Shown piece after piece: positions 28,784 to 40,037 of a stretch of DNA of 64,000 nucleotides. Numbering within the stretch: position 1 is the stretch's first letter; the number at the start of each line of letters is the position of its first letter. This DNA is from Pseudomonas sp. VD-NE ins (GTDB lineage Bacteria; Pseudomonadota; Gammaproteobacteria; Pseudomonadales; Pseudomonadaceae): positions 5,096,501 through 5,160,500 of the forward strand of contig NZ_CP134772.1 of NCBI RefSeq assembly GCF_031882575.1. The letters run 5' to 3'. The position numbers and the translations under genes are program-made. The notes beneath the pieces are model-generated. The model saw nothing but the letters and a program-made list of their open reading frames with translations. It made no database searches and was not told the origin of the DNA.

Positions 28784-29281
28784 TTACTTACGCAGTTCGA
28801 CGCGACGGTTTTGAGCCCAGGACTGCTCGTCGTTGCCGGTAGCAACTGGACGCTCTTCGCCGTAGGAAACCAGTTCCAGCTGAGCTGGGGAAACACCTTG
28901 CAGTACCAGGTAGCGCTGAACGGCTTTCGCACGACGCTCGCCCAGTGCCATGTTGTACTCACGAGTACCACGTTCGTCGGTGTTGCCTTCCAGAACAACG
29001 CGAGCGCCGTTTGCTTTCAGGTCTTTGGCGTGAACGTCCAGAGCGCGCATGGCTTCTGGCTTCAGGTCCGAGCTGTCGTATTCGAAGTAGAAGGTGGTGA
29101 TTGCGCGCAGAGCAGCTTCTTCGCTCAGGGAACCGTCAACGGCACCAGTGTTTGCGCCGTAACCAGCGTTTGGATCAACAGCGCCTTCACCGGCGTTGTC
29201 GCCGCCTTTGGACGAGCAACCTACAGCTACAGCCATGGCCAGAGCCAGCGCAGCAAATTTACCAAACTTCAGCATTTCCAT
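28784..29281 (-). CDS. pal: Peptidoglycan-associated lipoprotein (OprL)
   Basis: 165 residues. A lipoprotein signal with lipobox AVGC (Cys22) anchors it in the outer membrane. The OmpA-like domain binds peptidoglycan: [18 protein letters not shown] and NRRVEL are the binding motifs. It works with TolB to pull the outer membrane inward at division. It is nearly identical to OprL of other pseudomonads. Gene between tolB and cpoB. Confidence 0.97.
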   Translation of the reverse strand: MEMLKFGKFAALALAMAVAVGCSSKGGDNAGEGAVDPNAGYGANTGAVDGSLSEEAALRAITTFYFEYDSSDLKPEAMRALDVHAKDLKANGARVVLEGNTDERGTREYNMALGERRAKAVQRYLVLQGVSPAQLELVSYGEERPVATGNDEQSWAQNRRVELRK

Positions 29282-29333
29282 CGTGAAACTCCTAATGAAC
29301 CCCAGTGTGTTAAGTAAAACGTGTAGCGCCCGC

Positions 29334-30635
29334 TCACTTCAGGTAAGGGGACCAGGACGGTTCTCTGACTTCGCCTTGAGCGGTAGGAAGCGGGAGCCTA
29401 ACGCGTCCATTAATGGACACGAGCATCAAGACTCCCCGGCCCTGTTGGCGGGTGGCGTAGATTACCATGGTGCCGTTGGGCGCAACAGTAGGTGACTCGT
29501 CCAGAGTGCTATCAGTGAGGATCTTTACACTCCCTCGCTGCAGATCCTGGGCTGCCACCTTGAAATTGGTGAAGCCATCCTGACGATGGATCATCACCAA
29601 AGTCTTTTCATCTGCCGAAAGCTTAGGGTTGGCGTTGTAGTTACCTACAAACGTCACACGCTCGGCACCACCGCCACTGGCGCTGGTTTTGTAGATCTGA
29701 GGCTTGCCGCCGCGGTCCGAGGTGAAGTAGATGGTCGAACCATCCTTGCCCCAGTACGGTTCGGTGTTGATGCCTGGACCTGCAGTCACGCGGGTGATCT
29801 GGCGCGAAGCCAGGTTCATCACGTAGATGTCCGGGTTACCGTCCTTCGACAATACAAAGGCCAGGCGATCGCCATTCGGCGACCAGGCTGGCGCGCCGTT
29901 CAGGCCTTCGAAGTTGGTGATCTGCTCACGGCGACCGGTGTCGATGTTCTGCATGAAGATGCGTGGGCGCTTCTGCTCGAACGACACGTAGGCAATGCGC
30001 TTGCCATCCGGCGCAAAGCGCGGCGACAGGATTGGCTCACGCGATTGCAGCAAGGTCACGGCGCGAGCACCGTCGTAGTCCGAACGCTGCAGGGTGTAAC
30101 GGGTGTTCTTCTCGGAGAAGCGTTCAGCCGTTACGTACAGCAGGCGAGTCGAAAACGCACCTTCAATACCGGTCAGCTTCTGGAACGACTGGTCAGAGAT
30201 GAAGTGCGCCATGTCACGCAGTTGCTCGGTGGTGCCGGACACACTGCCATCAGCCACTTTCTGTTCGGTGGCCACGTTGAACAGTGCCCACTGCACCTGC
30301 AGGCGACCGCCGGCTGGCGCAATGCTGCCGACCATCATGTACTGAGCACCTACCGCCTTCCAGTCACGGAAGATGATTTCGCTCGGTTGGCTTGGCTGGC
30401 TGATCATGTTTTGCTTTGGAATCGGCGAGTAGTAGCCCGAGTTACGCAAATCGTTACCAATGATTTCAGCCATGTCATCCGGCAGCACGGCACCGCCCTG
30501 CATACCGAACGGTACAACGGCGATCGGAGTTGCCCGATCGCTGCCGCTGGTGACCAGAATGTTCTTTTCATCAGCCATCGCGATCCCTGCCATGCAGCAG
30601 ATCACGACCAGCATTCCTCGAAGAAGGTTTCTCAC
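29334..30635 (-). CDS. tolB: Tol-Pal system protein TolB
   Basis: 433 residues. A Sec signal peptide ends near AMA|DEK (21). The N-terminal domain (about 22-160, [10 protein letters not shown]) interacts with TolA; the C-terminal beta propeller is made of repeats such as [43 protein letters not shown] and [11 protein letters not shown]. It links TolA to Pal in the periplasm. Its start overlaps the tolA stop by 4 bases (30632-30635). Confidence 0.97.
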   Translation of the reverse strand: MRNLLRGMLVVICCMAGIAMADEKNILVTSGSDRATPIAVVPFGMQGGAVLPDDMAEIIGNDLRNSGYYSPIPKQNMISQPSQPSEIIFRDWKAVGAQYMMVGSIAPAGGRLQVQWALFNVATEQKVADGSVSGTTEQLRDMAHFISDQSFQKLTGIEGAFSTRLLYVTAERFSEKNTRYTLQRSDYDGARAVTLLQSREPILSPRFAPDGKRIAYVSFEQKRPRIFMQNIDTGRREQITNFEGLNGAPAWSPNGDRLAFVLSKDGNPDIYVMNLASRQITRVTAGPGINTEPYWGKDGSTIYFTSDRGGKPQIYKTSASGGGAERVTFVGNYNANPKLSADEKTLVMIHRQDGFTNFKVAAQDLQRGSVKILTDSTLDESPTVAPNGTMVIYATRQQGRGVLMLVSINGRVRLPLPTAQGEVREPSWSPYLK

Positions 30636-31714
30636 AAGGCTAGATCCTCAGGTGTGAATGTCATCTTGAATGAACGATACGGAGCGAAATCGCTCGGCTT
30701 CATTCCCTGCATTTCTGTCAAACGTCCAATATTCTTCACTGCCGCGACTGCCGATGCATCGAACGGACCATCACCACTGGACTTGGCCACGCTGACCGAA
30801 GTCACCGTACCGTCCGGCAACATGCCGATCTGCAGCACAACTGTCATGCCTTTGCGTGCCGAAGGTGGACGGGCCCAACCCTCTGCTGCTCGCGCACGAA
30901 TCAGGTCGTCGAAACTGCCCGCGACTTCGTCACCCTGCTCATCGGCCAAGGCCTGCTGGCGCTGCGGCGTGTCGGAAAGCAGATCGGCCAAGGCCTGAGC
31001 CTTTTTGTCTTCGGTCGATTTACGTGCCGCATCCTGCGCTTTCTTCTTCGCAGCATCGGCAGCAGCTTTCTTTTTCGCTTCGTCGGCGATTTTCTTCTTC
31101 GCCTCTTCAGCTTCAGCTTTCTTCTTGGCGTCTTCGGCGGCTTTCTTCTTCGCGTCTTCGACAATCTTCTTCTTGGCTTCTTCAGCAGCGGCTTTCTTGG
31201 CCTCTTCTTCAGCAGCCTTTTTCGCTTCTTCTTCAGATTTCTTCTTGGCTATATCAGCCAATTGTTTCTCTTCAGCCTTCTTGGCTTCGGCGGTCTTCTT
31301 GGCTTCGTCGGCTTTTTTGGCTTCGTCAGCCTTTTTCGCCTCGTCTGCTTTCTTCGACTCGTCGGCCTTCTTGGCTTCCTCGGCTTTTTGAGCCGCTTCT
31401 TCTTTCTTTTGTTCCGCAGCGGCCTTGATCTCTTCCTGCTCGACCTTCTTCTGCTCCATCTGCTCGACTTCAGTCTGGCGCGCGGCGGATTTCTTCGCCT
31501 CACCCGCAATCTTCTGATTGGTCTGGGTGGTTGCCTGACTTTTCGATTTCAGTTGGTAGAGGGTCGCCTGGACAATCGGTTTGGCCGGCGGCAGCTCTGG
31601 TGTGAAGGCAAAACTGACGAACAGCATGCCGAACACCAGCACGTGCAGGACAATTGCCAGAACACTAGGCCAGAAGTAGCTTTCCGAGGCGGACGGCTCT
31701 CGCTGTTGCTGCAT
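30632..31714 (-). CDS. tolA: Tol-Pal system protein TolA
   Basis: 360 residues. An inner-membrane anchor (about 15-37) is followed by a long Ala/Lys/Glu-rich helix (about 60-250) built from short repeats such as [17 protein letters not shown]-terminal globular domain of about 105 residues (from [19 protein letters not shown]) carries a TonB-like fold and binds TolB. It transmits the proton-driven force from TolQR. It starts at the base shared with the tolR stop (TGATG) and ends overlapping tolB. Confidence 0.95.
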   Translation of the reverse strand: MQQQREPSASESYFWPSVLAIVLHVLVFGMLFVSFAFTPELPPAKPIVQATLYQLKSKSQATTQTNQKIAGEAKKSAARQTEVEQMEQKKVEQEEIKAAAEQKKEEAAQKAEEAKKADESKKADEAKKADEAKKADEAKKTAEAKKAEEKQLADIAKKKSEEEAKKAAEEEAKKAAAEEAKKKIVEDAKKKAAEDAKKKAEAEEAKKKIADEAKKKAAADAAKKKAQDAARKSTEDKKAQALADLLSDTPQRQQALADEQGDEVAGSFDDLIRARAAEGWARPPSARKGMTVVLQIGMLPDGTVTSVSVAKSSGDGPFDASAVAAVKNIGRLTEMQGMKPSDFAPYRSFKMTFTPEDLAL

Positions 31715-32175
31715 CAGGGGGCCTCGGTAATCAAACCAACATTACCGACCCCGGCTTTCTGCAACCCGCCCATGGCGCCCATGACGGAACCATAGTCGAC
31801 GGTCTTGTCACCGCGGATGAAGACCTGGGTACGCTTGCCGCCTTCAGTGCCGGCACGAATGATCTTGGTCACCGCGTCGGTCATTTGCGGCAGGGTCATG
31901 GCCCTGTCCTGTTGCTTCTCGGTATCGACTTCGCTGCCAAGGTTCCAGTAATAGGTCTTGTCAGCCTTGATCGAAATGGTCAGGACTTGCGTGTTGTTGT
32001 CCTGCGGCAAGGCTTCGCTGGAAACCTTGGGCAGATCAACTTTCACGCCCTGATTGAGCATCGGCGCGGTCACCATGAAGATGACCAGCAGCACCAACAT
32101 CACGTCGATGTAAGGCACCACGTTCATCTCGGCGACCGGCTTGCGCTTTTTGCGAGCTCGAGCGATTAAAGCCAT
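31714..32175 (-). CDS. tolR: Tol-Pal system protein TolR (ExbD family)
   Basis: 153 residues. One membrane helix (YIDVMLVLLVIFMVTAPM) contains Asp24, the proton-path residue of ExbD/TolR/MotB proteins; the rest is periplasmic. It forms the stator with TolQ. 14 bp after tolQ, one shared base with tolA. Confidence 0.96.
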   Translation of the reverse strand: MALIARARKKRKPVAEMNVVPYIDVMLVLLVIFMVTAPMLNQGVKVDLPKVSSEALPQDNNTQVLTISIKADKTYYWNLGSEVDTEKQQDRAMTLPQMTDAVTKIIRAGTEGGKRTQVFIRGDKTVDYGSVMGAMGGLQKAGVGNVGLITEAP

Positions 32176-32189
32176 TGGAAATTACCTGC

Positions 32190-32885
32190 TTATTCTTCGC
32201 TGGTGTGCACTTTGCGGTGCAGGATCGCCTGGAATTCGTCGGCGAAGGTGTAGTAGCGGCCCAGCAAGGTTTCGCTGCGAGCGGCGAAACGGTTGTAAGC
32301 GATAACTGCAGGGATCGCAGCGAACAGACCGATCGCGGTGGCGATCAGGGCTTCGGCGATACCCGGGGCCACAGTGGCCAAGGTCGCTTGCTGAGCGCTG
32401 GCCAGACCGCGGAAGGAGTTCATGATGCCCCACACGGTACCGAACAGACCGATGTACGGGCTGACCGAACCAACGGTGGCGAGGAACGGCAGGCTCTGCT
32501 CGAGTTTCTCTTCTTCGCGGGAGATGGCCACGCGCATGGCACGGGCCACACCTTCCATCACCGCTTCAGGATCGACACCTGGCTGCTGACGCAGACGGGA
32601 GAACTCCTTGAAACCGGCACGGAAGATTTGCTCGACGCCCGAATCCGGATCCGGATTGCTGCCCGCCTGACGGTACAGCTTGGACAGATCGATACCCGAC
32701 CAGAAGCGCTCTTCGAAGCTCTCCAGGGCGCGTCGACCGGCACGCAGCAGATTGCTGCGCTGAAAGATCATGATCCATGAGGTCACCGATGCGGCCACCA
32801 GGGTCAACATTACCAACTGCACCACGATGCTGGCATTGCTGACCAGGCTCCACATGGAGGAATGGTCGACGACGTTAGCTTCCAC
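32190..32885 (-). CDS. tolQ: Tol-Pal system protein TolQ (ExbB family)
   Basis: 231 residues with three membrane helices (about 20-42, 135-158, 170-192). The family core [18 protein letters not shown] and the region [20 protein letters not shown] form the proton channel with TolR. Its start overlaps ybgC by 11 bases. Confidence 0.97.
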   Translation of the reverse strand: MEANVVDHSSMWSLVSNASIVVQLVMLTLVAASVTSWIMIFQRSNLLRAGRRALESFEERFWSGIDLSKLYRQAGSNPDPDSGVEQIFRAGFKEFSRLRQQPGVDPEAVMEGVARAMRVAISREEEKLEQSLPFLATVGSVSPYIGLFGTVWGIMNSFRGLASAQQATLATVAPGIAEALIATAIGLFAAIPAVIAYNRFAARSETLLGRYYTFADEFQAILHRKVHTSEE

Positions 32886-33342
32886 GCTTTATCTCCTGCT
32901 TTGAGTGTGTACCCGGGCCGACCGCGTCGGCGAAGGCCGCACGCAAGTCTTCGGGAAGGGCCCGGGGTTTCAAACTGTTAGTGCGCACACAGGCCACCAA
33001 AAACTGCCCTTCACAGAGCAGCACATTATCCGTTGCCCGCCTGACCTGCTGTTTGAAGCGCAGGCTGACCCGGTTCAATTCGATTACATCAGCGCTTACC
33101 AGCAGTTCGTCGTCCAGTCGCGCCGGCGCGTGATAGCGCGCTTCGCTGGAATGCACGACGAACAACAGGTCCTCCCCTGCCAGCTGCGACTGGGCAAAGC
33201 CCAGCTCGCGAAGCCGCTCGGTTCGAGCCCGTTCCATAAACTTGAGGTAATTAACGTAATACACGATGCCGCCCGCATCGGTGTCCTCGTAATAAACGCG
33301 ACAACGATGTGCGAACGGCTCAAGCCCGTTTTGCGCGCGCAT
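32875..33342 (-). CDS. ybgC: Acyl-CoA thioesterase YbgC
   Basis: 155 residues, hot-dog fold. The 4HBT signature [24 protein letters not shown] contains the catalytic aspartate. It hydrolyses short or medium acyl-CoA and is linked to phospholipid metabolism in E. coli. First gene of the tol operon, overlapping tolQ; 127 bp separate it from ruvB. Confidence 0.95.
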   Translation of the reverse strand: MRAQNGLEPFAHRCRVYYEDTDAGGIVYYVNYLKFMERARTERLRELGFAQSQLAGEDLLFVVHSSEARYHAPARLDDELLVSADVIELNRVSLRFKQQVRRATDNVLLCEGQFLVACVRTNSLKPRALPEDLRAAFADAVGPGTHSKQEIKRGS

Positions 33343-33469
33343 ACTCTAGTGCTTACTCCTCGGGTTGCCAATCCGGCCAGGCAACTGTTTTTCATGGTTT
33401 CAGAGCTTTACCGCAAAAGTACCGTCCTATGACCGTACAAACCCTGAATAAATCGACAACAAATGTGTA

Positions 33470-34531
33470 TTAGTCGTCCACAGCATCGAGAAACTCGTCT
33501 GCCACGGGCATTTCACCCATTCGTGACGGAATGTTTAAACCGAAATGCAGATACGCATGCCGTGTCACCACCCTGCCCCGTGGCGTACGCATGATGTAAC
33601 CCTGCTGGATCAGGTACGGCTCCAGCACATCTTCAATGGTGTGGCGCTCTTCGCTGATTGCAGCGGCGAGGCTGTCGATACCGACCGGGCCGCCATCGAA
33701 CTTCTCGATCATGGTCAGCAGCAGACGCCGGTCCTGATGATCGAAACCGTGTTCGTCGACATCCAGCAGGTTCAACGCCAGGTCCGCCACCGCCTTGGTG
33801 ATATGGCCCTTGGCGCGGACTTCGGCGAAGTCACGCACGCGGCGCAACAGACGGTTGGCGATTCGCGGCGTGCCACGGGCGCGACGAGCGATCTCGAAAG
33901 AACCTTCCGGATCCAGCGGCAGACCGAGAATGGCTGCCGAACGGCTGACAATCGTCGCCAGGTCTGCCGTGCTGTAGAACTCAAGACGCTGGACGATACC
34001 GAAGCGGTCACGCAACGGATTGGTCAGCATGCCGGCGCGAGTCGTTGCGCCCACCAGGGTGAATGGCGGCAGATCGAGCTTGATCGAGCGCGCTGCCGGC
34101 CCTTCGCCGATCATGATGTCGAGCTGGAAATCTTCCATCGCCGGGTACAGGACTTCTTCAACGATCGGCGACAAACGATGGATTTCGTCGATGAACAGCA
34201 CATCATGCGGCTCAAGATTGGTCAGCAGCGCTGCCAGATCGCCCGGGCGCTCCAGCACCGGACCGGAAGTGCTCTTGATCGATACGCCCATTTCCTGCGC
34301 GATGATGTTGGCGAGCGTGGTTTTACCCAGCCCCGGCGGGCCGAAGATCAGTGTGTGATCGAGGGATTCGTTGCGGCCACGGGCGGCCTGGATGAACAGT
34401 TCCATCTGCTCGCGCACGGTCGGCTGGCCAATATAGTCGGCCAGACTGACCGGGCGAATCGCGCGGTCCTGGACTTCTTCGCGCTCGCGCGGACTGTGCG
34501 CGGCGGTGATCAGACGATCAGCTTCAATCAC
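33470..34531 (-). CDS. ruvB: Holliday junction branch migration ATPase RuvB
   Basis: 353 residues. AAA+ motor: Walker [12 protein letters not shown], Walker [10 protein letters not shown], sensor GATTRAG, and a C-terminal winged helix ([11 protein letters not shown]). It drives branch migration with RuvA. It starts directly after the ruvA stop with no gap. Confidence 0.97.
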   Translation of the reverse strand: MIEADRLITAAHSPREREEVQDRAIRPVSLADYIGQPTVREQMELFIQAARGRNESLDHTLIFGPPGLGKTTLANIIAQEMGVSIKSTSGPVLERPGDLAALLTNLEPHDVLFIDEIHRLSPIVEEVLYPAMEDFQLDIMIGEGPAARSIKLDLPPFTLVGATTRAGMLTNPLRDRFGIVQRLEFYSTADLATIVSRSAAILGLPLDPEGSFEIARRARGTPRIANRLLRRVRDFAEVRAKGHITKAVADLALNLLDVDEHGFDHQDRRLLLTMIEKFDGGPVGIDSLAAAISEERHTIEDVLEPYLIQQGYIMRTPRGRVVTRHAYLHFGLNIPSRMGEMPVADEFLDAVDD

Positions 34532-35140
34532 TTAAATCATTCCCTTCAGGGCACGGCGGATCAGGTCTTCACTGCTCAAATTCTTGTCCTTGATGGCGGT
34601 AATCGCCTTGCTCGCTTCCTGCGGCTTGTAACCCAGGGAAATCAGCGCGCTGACCGCATCGTTTTCGGCGGTGTTGACCGGCGCCGGACCATCCGGCTGA
34701 TTCGGCACGAGCGCGAACATGGCGGGCGAGGTTTCCCAGGCCTTGAAGCGGTCTTTCAGCTCGACCAGCAGGCGTTCGGCGGTTTTCTTGCCGACACCCG
34801 GTACTTTGGTCAACGCCGAGGTGTCCTGAGACTGCACGCAGCGGATCAGTTCGTCGACTTCCAGACTCGACATCAAGGCCAGGGCCAATTTTGGCCCGAC
34901 ACCATTGAGACGAATCAACTCGCGAAAAAAGTCTCGCTCACGCTTGCCGGCAAAACCATAGAGTAATTGCGCGTCTTCGCGCACGACCAAATGGGTGTGC
35001 AGGGTCAGCGGTTCGCCGACCGACGGCAGGCGATAAAGGGTGGTCATGGGCACTTCCAGCTCATACCCGAGGCCGTTTACATCCAGAATCAGGTGCGGCG
35101 GCTGTTTCTCAGCCAGGGTGCCGCGCAAGCGTCCAATCAC
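34532..35140 (-). CDS. ruvA: Holliday junction binding protein RuvA
   Basis: 202 residues. The N-terminal OB fold ([12 protein letters not shown]) is followed by two helix-hairpin-helix motifs ([13 protein letters not shown] and [16 protein letters not shown]) that hold the junction, then a flexible linker and the C-terminal domain that touches RuvB ([16 protein letters not shown]). 115 bp after ruvC. Confidence 0.97.
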   Translation of the reverse strand: MIGRLRGTLAEKQPPHLILDVNGLGYELEVPMTTLYRLPSVGEPLTLHTHLVVREDAQLLYGFAGKRERDFFRELIRLNGVGPKLALALMSSLEVDELIRCVQSQDTSALTKVPGVGKKTAERLLVELKDRFKAWETSPAMFALVPNQPDGPAPVNTAENDAVSALISLGYKPQEASKAITAIKDKNLSSEDLIRRALKGMI

Positions 35141-35255
35141 GTTTCAGATCCTTGAGCGTTGGCCAGCCGTGGGCTGGCGACTGTCGAAAGGCGGATTTCG
35201 GGCCGACGACCCAGGCGCAGGAAATCCGCTTTCAGGAAAATTGATGCTGATGCTA

Positions 35256-35783
35256 TCAGAGACGCAGGCGCCCGCCACGACTGCGTGCGGTTCCCAAACC
35301 GTGCGGCAGCAGACTGGAGCGTGTGTGCGCATGGCAAATGGCAATGGCCAGGGCGTCCGAGGCATCGATTTGCGGTTTGCTGGTGAGCTTGAGCATGTGC
35401 ATGACCATCATCTGCACCTGTTCTTTATTCGCCGCGCCGGTACCGACCACGGCCTGTTTGACCTGGGTGGCGGTGTACTCGGCAATCTCCAGGCACTCTT
35501 CAGCGCCGGCAACAATCGCTGCACCGCGAGCCTGCCCAAGCTTCAACGCCGAATCGGCGTTTTTCGCCATGAACACCTTTTCGATGCCCATGGTCACCGG
35601 ACCGTAGGTCTGAATGATTTCGCGAACACCGCGATAAACGATTTGCAAACGTTCGTGCAACTCACCCGCACCGGTACGGATGCAGCCCGAAGCCACATAA
35701 ATGCAACCACCACGCCCGGTATCGCGAACAATCCCGTAACCGGTAATGCGCGAACCGGGGTCGATACCAAGAATTAAAGTCAT
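35256..35783 (-). CDS. ruvC: Holliday junction endonuclease RuvC
   Basis: 175 residues. It resolves junctions made by RecA. The RNase H-like fold starts [14 protein letters not shown] with the first catalytic aspartate (Asp7); [10 protein letters not shown] carries the catalytic glutamate, and [12 protein letters not shown] the last acidic residues. A REPIN separates it from yebC. Confidence 0.97.
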   Translation of the reverse strand: MTLILGIDPGSRITGYGIVRDTGRGGCIYVASGCIRTGAGELHERLQIVYRGVREIIQTYGPVTMGIEKVFMAKNADSALKLGQARGAAIVAGAEECLEIAEYTATQVKQAVVGTGAANKEQVQMMVMHMLKLTSKPQIDASDALAIAICHAHTRSSLLPHGLGTARSRGGRLRL

Positions 35784-35820
35784 AACGCCTGCAGAAATTG
35801 ATGCGAAAGCTGAGGGTACA

Positions 35821-35895
35821 TGTAGGAGCTGCCGAAGGCTGCGATCTTTTGATCGTTTAAAAACAGAAAGATCGCAGCCTTCGGCAGCTCCTACA
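35821..35895. repeat. REPIN-type inverted repeat
   Basis: TGTAGGAGCTGCCGAAGGCT at 35821 and its complement ending at 35895; the same core as the copy inside the arc operon. Between ruvC and yebC. Confidence 0.9.
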
Positions 35896-35939
35896 GGTGA
35901 AGTGTAGAGCCAGCAAAAACTGCGACCTTTCTATTTACA

Positions 35940-36686
35940 TCAACCGAGCTGAGCGGCCACGTCTTCCGGAATATCAGCGTTGGAATAGACGTTCTGCACG
36001 TCATCCAGATCCTCAAGCATGTCGATCAGCTTGAGCACCTTTTCCGCACCTTCCAGATCCAGCTCGGCGCTGGTGGTTGGCTGCATGACGATTTCCGCAT
36101 CATCACCTTTGAAACCCGCAGCTTCCAGCGCGTTTCGCACGGCGTAGAAACTGGTGAACGAAGTGAACACGTCGATCGAACCGTCTTCGTGAGTGACCAC
36201 ATCATCGGCATCGGCTTCCAGCGCCGCTTCGGTCAGTGCGTCCTCATCGACGCCCGGCGCGAAACTGATCTGGCCCTTGCGCTCGAACAGATAGGCCACC
36301 GAACCGTCGGTGCCGAGGTTGCCGCCGCACTTGCTGAACGCATGGCGCACGGCTGCAGCGGTACGGTTGCGGTTGTCGGTCATGCACTCGACCATCACCG
36401 CCACGCCGCCCGGGCCGTAACCTTCGTAGGTCAGCTCTTCAACGTTGTCCGCTTCGGTCGCACCGGCGCCGCGCGCGACGGCGCGGTCGATGATGTCGCG
36501 GCTCATGTTTGCGCTCAGCGCCTTGTCCAGGGCCAGACGCAGACGCGGGTTGGAGCCCGGATCACCGCCGCCCTGACGGGCCGCAACGGTCAGTTCACGG
36601 ATCCACTTGGTGAAGATCTTGCCTCTCTTGGCATCCTGACGTTCTTTGCGGTGCTTGATGTTCGCCCACTTGGAATGACCTGCCAT
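35940..36686 (-). CDS. yebC: YebC/PmpR family transcriptional regulator / translation factor
   Basis: 248 residues, usual length. Hallmarks: [23 protein letters not shown] at the start and [10 protein letters not shown] in the middle. Members bind DNA (PmpR represses quorum-sensing genes in P. aeruginosa), and some help ribosomes past proline stretches. It lies between aspS and ruvC, as in many gammaproteobacteria. Confidence 0.95.
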   Translation of the reverse strand: MAGHSKWANIKHRKERQDAKRGKIFTKWIRELTVAARQGGGDPGSNPRLRLALDKALSANMSRDIIDRAVARGAGATEADNVEELTYEGYGPGGVAVMVECMTDNRNRTAAAVRHAFSKCGGNLGTDGSVAYLFERKGQISFAPGVDEDALTEAALEADADDVVTHEDGSIDVFTSFTSFYAVRNALEAAGFKGDDAEIVMQPTTSAELDLEGAEKVLKLIDMLEDLDDVQNVYSNADIPEDVAAQLG

Positions 36687-36775
36687 AACTCGCTCCGAAT
36701 TCTCTTTGAAACGTTGCCCGCCCTGCTTGTGCAGCGGCCAGCAAACAAAAAAATCTCGACCTGCTCTCTATAGAA

Positions 36776-36805
36776 AGAAAAAAGGCGCATCCGAAGATGC
36801 GCCTT
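36776..36805 (-). terminator. Terminator after aspS
   Basis: On the minus strand AAGGCGCATCTTCGGATGCGCCTT with a T run behind it. The stable TTCG tetraloop adds strength. It separates fmdB-aspS from yebC-ruvCAB. Confidence 0.9.
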
Positions 36806-36815
36806 CAGGCCCGTC

Positions 36816-38591
36816 TTACTCAGCCTTTGGCGTTTCGCGCAAACGAATGTGCAGCTCGCGCAGTGCCTTGGCATCCACCACACCCGGCGCTTGCGTCATC
36901 ACGTCAGCAGCACTCTGGGTTTTCGGGAAGGCGATCACTTCACGGATCGACTGGGCGCCGGTCATCAGCATCACCAGACGGTCGAGACCGAAGGCCAGAC
37001 CACCGTGCGGCGGTGCACCGTACTTCAGCGCGTCGAGCAGGAAGCCGAACTTCTCTTCCTGTTCCGCTTCATCGATACCCAGTAGACGGAATACCGACTG
37101 CTGCATCTCTTTGCGGTGGATACGGATCGAACCGCCACCCAGTTCGGTGCCGTTCAGCACCATGTCGTACGCGCGGGACAGAGCGCCAGCCGGGTTGGCT
37201 TCGAGCTCTTGCGGCGTGCACTTCGGCGCGGTGAACGGGTGGTGCAGCGCGGAGAAGCTGCCGTCGTCGTTCTCTTCGAACATCGGGAAGTCGACGACCC
37301 ACATTGGCGCCCACTCGCAGGTCAGCAGCTTCAGGTCGTGACCCAGCTTGATGCGCAGTGCGCCCAAGGCTTCGCTAACGATCTTGGCCTTGTCGGCACC
37401 GAAGAACACGATGTCGCCATCGACTGCACCAACGCGATCGAGGATCACGTTCAGCTTGTCTTCAGGGATGTTTTTCACGATCGGCGATTGCAGACCGTCA
37501 ACACCTGCAGCGCGCTCGTTGACCTTGATGTACGCCAGGCCCTTGGCACCGTAAATGCCGACGAACTTGGTGTAATCGTCGATCTGCTTGCGCGGCATGC
37601 TCGCCCCGCCTGGAACGCGCAGAGCGGCGATACGGCATTTCGGATCGTTGGCCGGGCCGCTGAACACTTTGAAATCGACTTCTTTCAGTTGATCGGCAAC
37701 GTCAACCAGTTCCAGCGGGTTACGCAGGTCTGGCTTGTCGGAACCGTAGCGGCGCATGGCCTCTTCGAAGGTCATGTGCGGGAAGTCGCCGAATTCCAGA
37801 CCCAGCACTTCCTTGAACAGGTTGCGGATCATTTCTTCGGTCAGGCCCATGATCTCTTTTTCATCGAGGAAGCTGGTCTCGATGTCGATCTGGGTGAATT
37901 CTGGCTGACGGTCAGCACGCAGGTCTTCGTCGCGGAAGCACTTGGCGATCTGGTAGTAACGGTCGAAGCCGGCCACCATCAGCAGTTGCTTGAACAACTG
38001 CGGCGATTGCGGCAGGGCGAAGAACGAACCGGCGTGGGTACGGCTCGGCACCAGATAATCACGCGCACCTTCAGGGGTGGCACGGGTCAGGATCGGCGTT
38101 TCAACGTCGAGGAAGCCGTTCTCGTCGAGGAAGCGACGGATGCTGGTGGTCATGCGCGAACGCAGACGCAGCTTCTCGGCCATTTCCGGGCGACGCAGGT
38201 CAAGGAAGCGATAACGCAGACGGGTTTCTTCGCCGACGTCGGAGAACTCGTTCAGCGGGAACGGCGGGGTTTCCGACTCGTTCAGCACTTCCAGTTCGTA
38301 GCCCAGCACTTCGATCATGCCCGACGCCATGTTGGCGTTGGTCGCACCGGCCGGACGCAGACGCACCTTACCGGTGATCTTCACGACGTATTCGCTGCGC
38401 ACGCGATCGGCAGCGGCGAAGCTCTCGGCGCGATCCGGATCGAATACCACTTGGGCCAGACCGTCACGATCACGGATATCGAGGAAAATCACCCCGCCGT
38501 GGTCGCGGCGACGGTGAACCCATCCGCAAAGGGTAATTTCCTGACCTTCCAGGCTTTCGTTCAGTTGGCCGCAATAGTGGCTGCGCATCAT
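36816..38591 (-). CDS. aspS: Aspartyl-tRNA synthetase, probably non-discriminating
   Basis: 591 residues, bacterial type with the GAD insertion. N-terminal anticodon-binding OB domain; class II motifs: motif 2 in [17 protein letters not shown], motif 3 [13 protein letters not shown]. His31 (RRRDHGG) equals the residue I recall being linked to relaxed tRNA specificity in P. aeruginosa, where the enzyme also charges tRNA-Asn for later amidation by GatCAB. Start MMRSHY. 99 bp downstream of fmdB. Confidence 0.96.
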   Translation of the reverse strand: MMRSHYCGQLNESLEGQEITLCGWVHRRRDHGGVIFLDIRDRDGLAQVVFDPDRAESFAAADRVRSEYVVKITGKVRLRPAGATNANMASGMIEVLGYELEVLNESETPPFPLNEFSDVGEETRLRYRFLDLRRPEMAEKLRLRSRMTTSIRRFLDENGFLDVETPILTRATPEGARDYLVPSRTHAGSFFALPQSPQLFKQLLMVAGFDRYYQIAKCFRDEDLRADRQPEFTQIDIETSFLDEKEIMGLTEEMIRNLFKEVLGLEFGDFPHMTFEEAMRRYGSDKPDLRNPLELVDVADQLKEVDFKVFSGPANDPKCRIAALRVPGGASMPRKQIDDYTKFVGIYGAKGLAYIKVNERAAGVDGLQSPIVKNIPEDKLNVILDRVGAVDGDIVFFGADKAKIVSEALGALRIKLGHDLKLLTCEWAPMWVVDFPMFEENDDGSFSALHHPFTAPKCTPQELEANPAGALSRAYDMVLNGTELGGGSIRIHRKEMQQSVFRLLGIDEAEQEEKFGFLLDALKYGAPPHGGLAFGLDRLVMLMTGAQSIREVIAFPKTQSAADVMTQAPGVVDAKALRELHIRLRETPKAE

Positions 38592-38690
38592 GATAATGGT
38601 TCGCTTCTCGTCATTCGATATTCGGTGGAGATCCCGTTGCTTTCAGGCAATGCGGAAACTCACGCGTGTCGTTCAACCTGGGGTTGAACC

Positions 38691-38912
38691 CTAGTCAGAT
38701 TTGTCGCCACCGGCCAGATTCTTCTTGGCGCCGGTCTTGAAATCGGTTTCGTACCAACCACCGCCACTGAGGCGAAAGCCTGGCATCGACAGCTGTTTCT
38801 TGAGCTCTGGCGCCTGACAGGCAGGGCAGTCGACCAGCGGTGCCTCGCTGATCTTTTGAATGGCTTCCAACTGATGACCACAGGAAGCACATTGATAATC
38901 GTACATCGGCAT
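38691..38912 (-). CDS. FmdB family zinc-ribbon protein
   Basis: 73 residues. MPMYDYQCASCGHQLE and CPACQAPELKKQLS give two C-x2-C pairs forming a zinc ribbon, the mark of the FmdB family. The tail SGGGWYETDF is also typical. Function is not established; members often lie upstream of aspS, as here, and may bind nucleic acid. Confidence 0.9.
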   Translation of the reverse strand: MPMYDYQCASCGHQLEAIQKISEAPLVDCPACQAPELKKQLSMPGFRLSGGGWYETDFKTGAKKNLAGGDKSD

Positions 38913-38972
38913 GGGGGGTGTCTCGGCGATCAGATTGCCACCGCGCGCAGGGCTTTGCGGCGAAAGAGCGGG

Positions 38973-39000
38973 ATTATATCGATTAAATGCGGCCTGTGCA
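38973..39000 (-). promoter_or_regulatory. Sigma-70 promoter of fmdB-aspS
   Basis: On the minus strand a perfect -10 TATAAT (38978-38973) and -35-like TGCACA (39000-38995) with a 16-bp spacer. Transcription would start about 38966, 54 bp before fmdB. The -35 is embedded in the hairpin at 38989-39022. Confidence 0.6.
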
Positions 39001-39022
39001 GCCGTAAGACTGCACAGGCCGC
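38989..39022 (-). terminator. Perfect 13-bp hairpin after the RHH gene
   Basis: GCGGCCTGTGCAG and its complement around 8 bases, 22 bp after the stop of the gene at 39045. The bases behind it on the minus strand are only moderately T-rich (ATTTAATC), so termination may be partial. Confidence 0.6.
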
Positions 39023-39044
39023 GACCTCGTTTGCAAACCCTGAT

Positions 39045-39383
39045 TCAGAGCGATTCAGTCGGTGCAGCGTCCTTGATGCCGTTCATGACACACACCACTC
39101 GTACCAACGCGCTGAAATTCTTCACCCCACCGAGACGCAGATGCACTTCACGGTCGACGTGGGACAACAGCGAGCTGATCGAACAGCAATTGATCGTGGC
39201 CATATTACCGAGGATGTTCCAGTAGACCTGCTCCAGCCGCAGGCAGGTCGCATAACCGTTCAGGCGCACGGATCGCGACGATGGCTGAACCAATGCCATG
39301 TCGAATTCGCTGACGAACGGATCAATTTTCAATTCATAGGGCGAAGCGACAATCCTGTCGCCTCGCCTGTCTTCCTCTACCAT
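39045..39383 (-). CDS. Ribbon-helix-helix domain protein
   Basis: 112 residues. The C-terminal part (about 36-105) fits the RHH_4 family: RSVRLNGYATCLRLEQVYW gives the DNA-contacting strand and first helix, and NCCSISSLLSHVD the second. This fold normally binds DNA as a dimer. The start at 39383 is chosen for AAAGGAG 11-17 bases before it; an earlier ATG at 39443 lacks one. Targets are unknown. It is transcribed towards fmdB and is separated from dps by 124 bp or more. Confidence 0.75.
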   Translation of the reverse strand: MVEEDRRGDRIVASPYELKIDPFVSEFDMALVQPSSRSVRLNGYATCLRLEQVYWNILGNMATINCCSISSLLSHVDREVHLRLGGVKNFSALVRVVCVMNGIKDAAPTESL

Positions 39384-39566
39384 ATCGGTGACACTCCTTT
39401 GCCATCTCTGCTTGTTTGAAAAGTCACATCCTGTGGCTTTCATAAAAGCGCAGACACAAAGTTATATCCAGACGACTTATTGACCGTCCCCGTAGGATAA
39501 GCCGACGACACAGGTAGGATTGCGGACAGCGCGCGAACCTCGGCTGGCTGGCCCGCGCGCCTGTCA

Positions 39567-40037
39567 TTACGCTTCCAGCAATGCGCGCAGCATCCACGCA
39601 GTTTTCTCGTGAACCTGCATGCGCTGCGTCAGCAGATCTGCAGTCGGCTCATCGCTGACCTTGTCGAGCAGCGGAAAAATGCCGCGCGCCGTGCGGGTGA
39701 CAGCTTCCTGACCATCGACCAATTGCTTGATCATGTCTTCAGCACTCGGCACCCCCACTTCTTCCTTGATCGAGGAAAGACGTGCATACGTCGCATAGGC
39801 GCCCGGCGCCGGAAAGCCCAGAGCGCGAATACGCTCGGCGATCGAATCCACGGCCAGCGCCAGTTCGTTGTATTGCTCTTCGAACATCAAGTGCAGCGTC
39901 CGAAACATCGGCCCCGTGACGTTCCAGTGGAAGTTATGGGTTTTCAGATACAGCACGTAGGTGTCCGACAACAGACGGGATAGTCCTTCGACGATGGACT
40001 TGCGATCTTCTTCACTGATACCGATATCGATTGCCAT
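39567..40037 (-). CDS. dps: Dps family DNA-binding ferritin-like protein
   Basis: 156 residues. The inter-subunit ferroxidase site is recognisable: [14 protein letters not shown] (His), [24 protein letters not shown] (Asp/Glu). It stores iron using hydrogen peroxide and protects DNA. The N-terminal tail is short and acidic, without the lysines that E. coli Dps uses to bind DNA, so iron storage may dominate. AGGGGGT lies 5-11 bases upstream. Confidence 0.92.
   Translation of the reverse strand: MAIDIGISEEDRKSIVEGLSRLLSDTYVLYLKTHNFHWNVTGPMFRTLHLMFEEQYNELALAVDSIAERIRALGFPAPGAYATYARLSSIKEEVGVPSAEDMIKQLVDGQEAVTRTARGIFPLLDKVSDEPTADLLTQRMQVHEKTAWMLRALLEA

Noticed and set aside
30876..31500. Alternating low-complexity frames opposite and within tolA
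   Set aside because: These arise from the Ala/Lys/Glu repeat of the TolA helix; only the minus-strand frame has the anchor and C-terminal domain of TolA.
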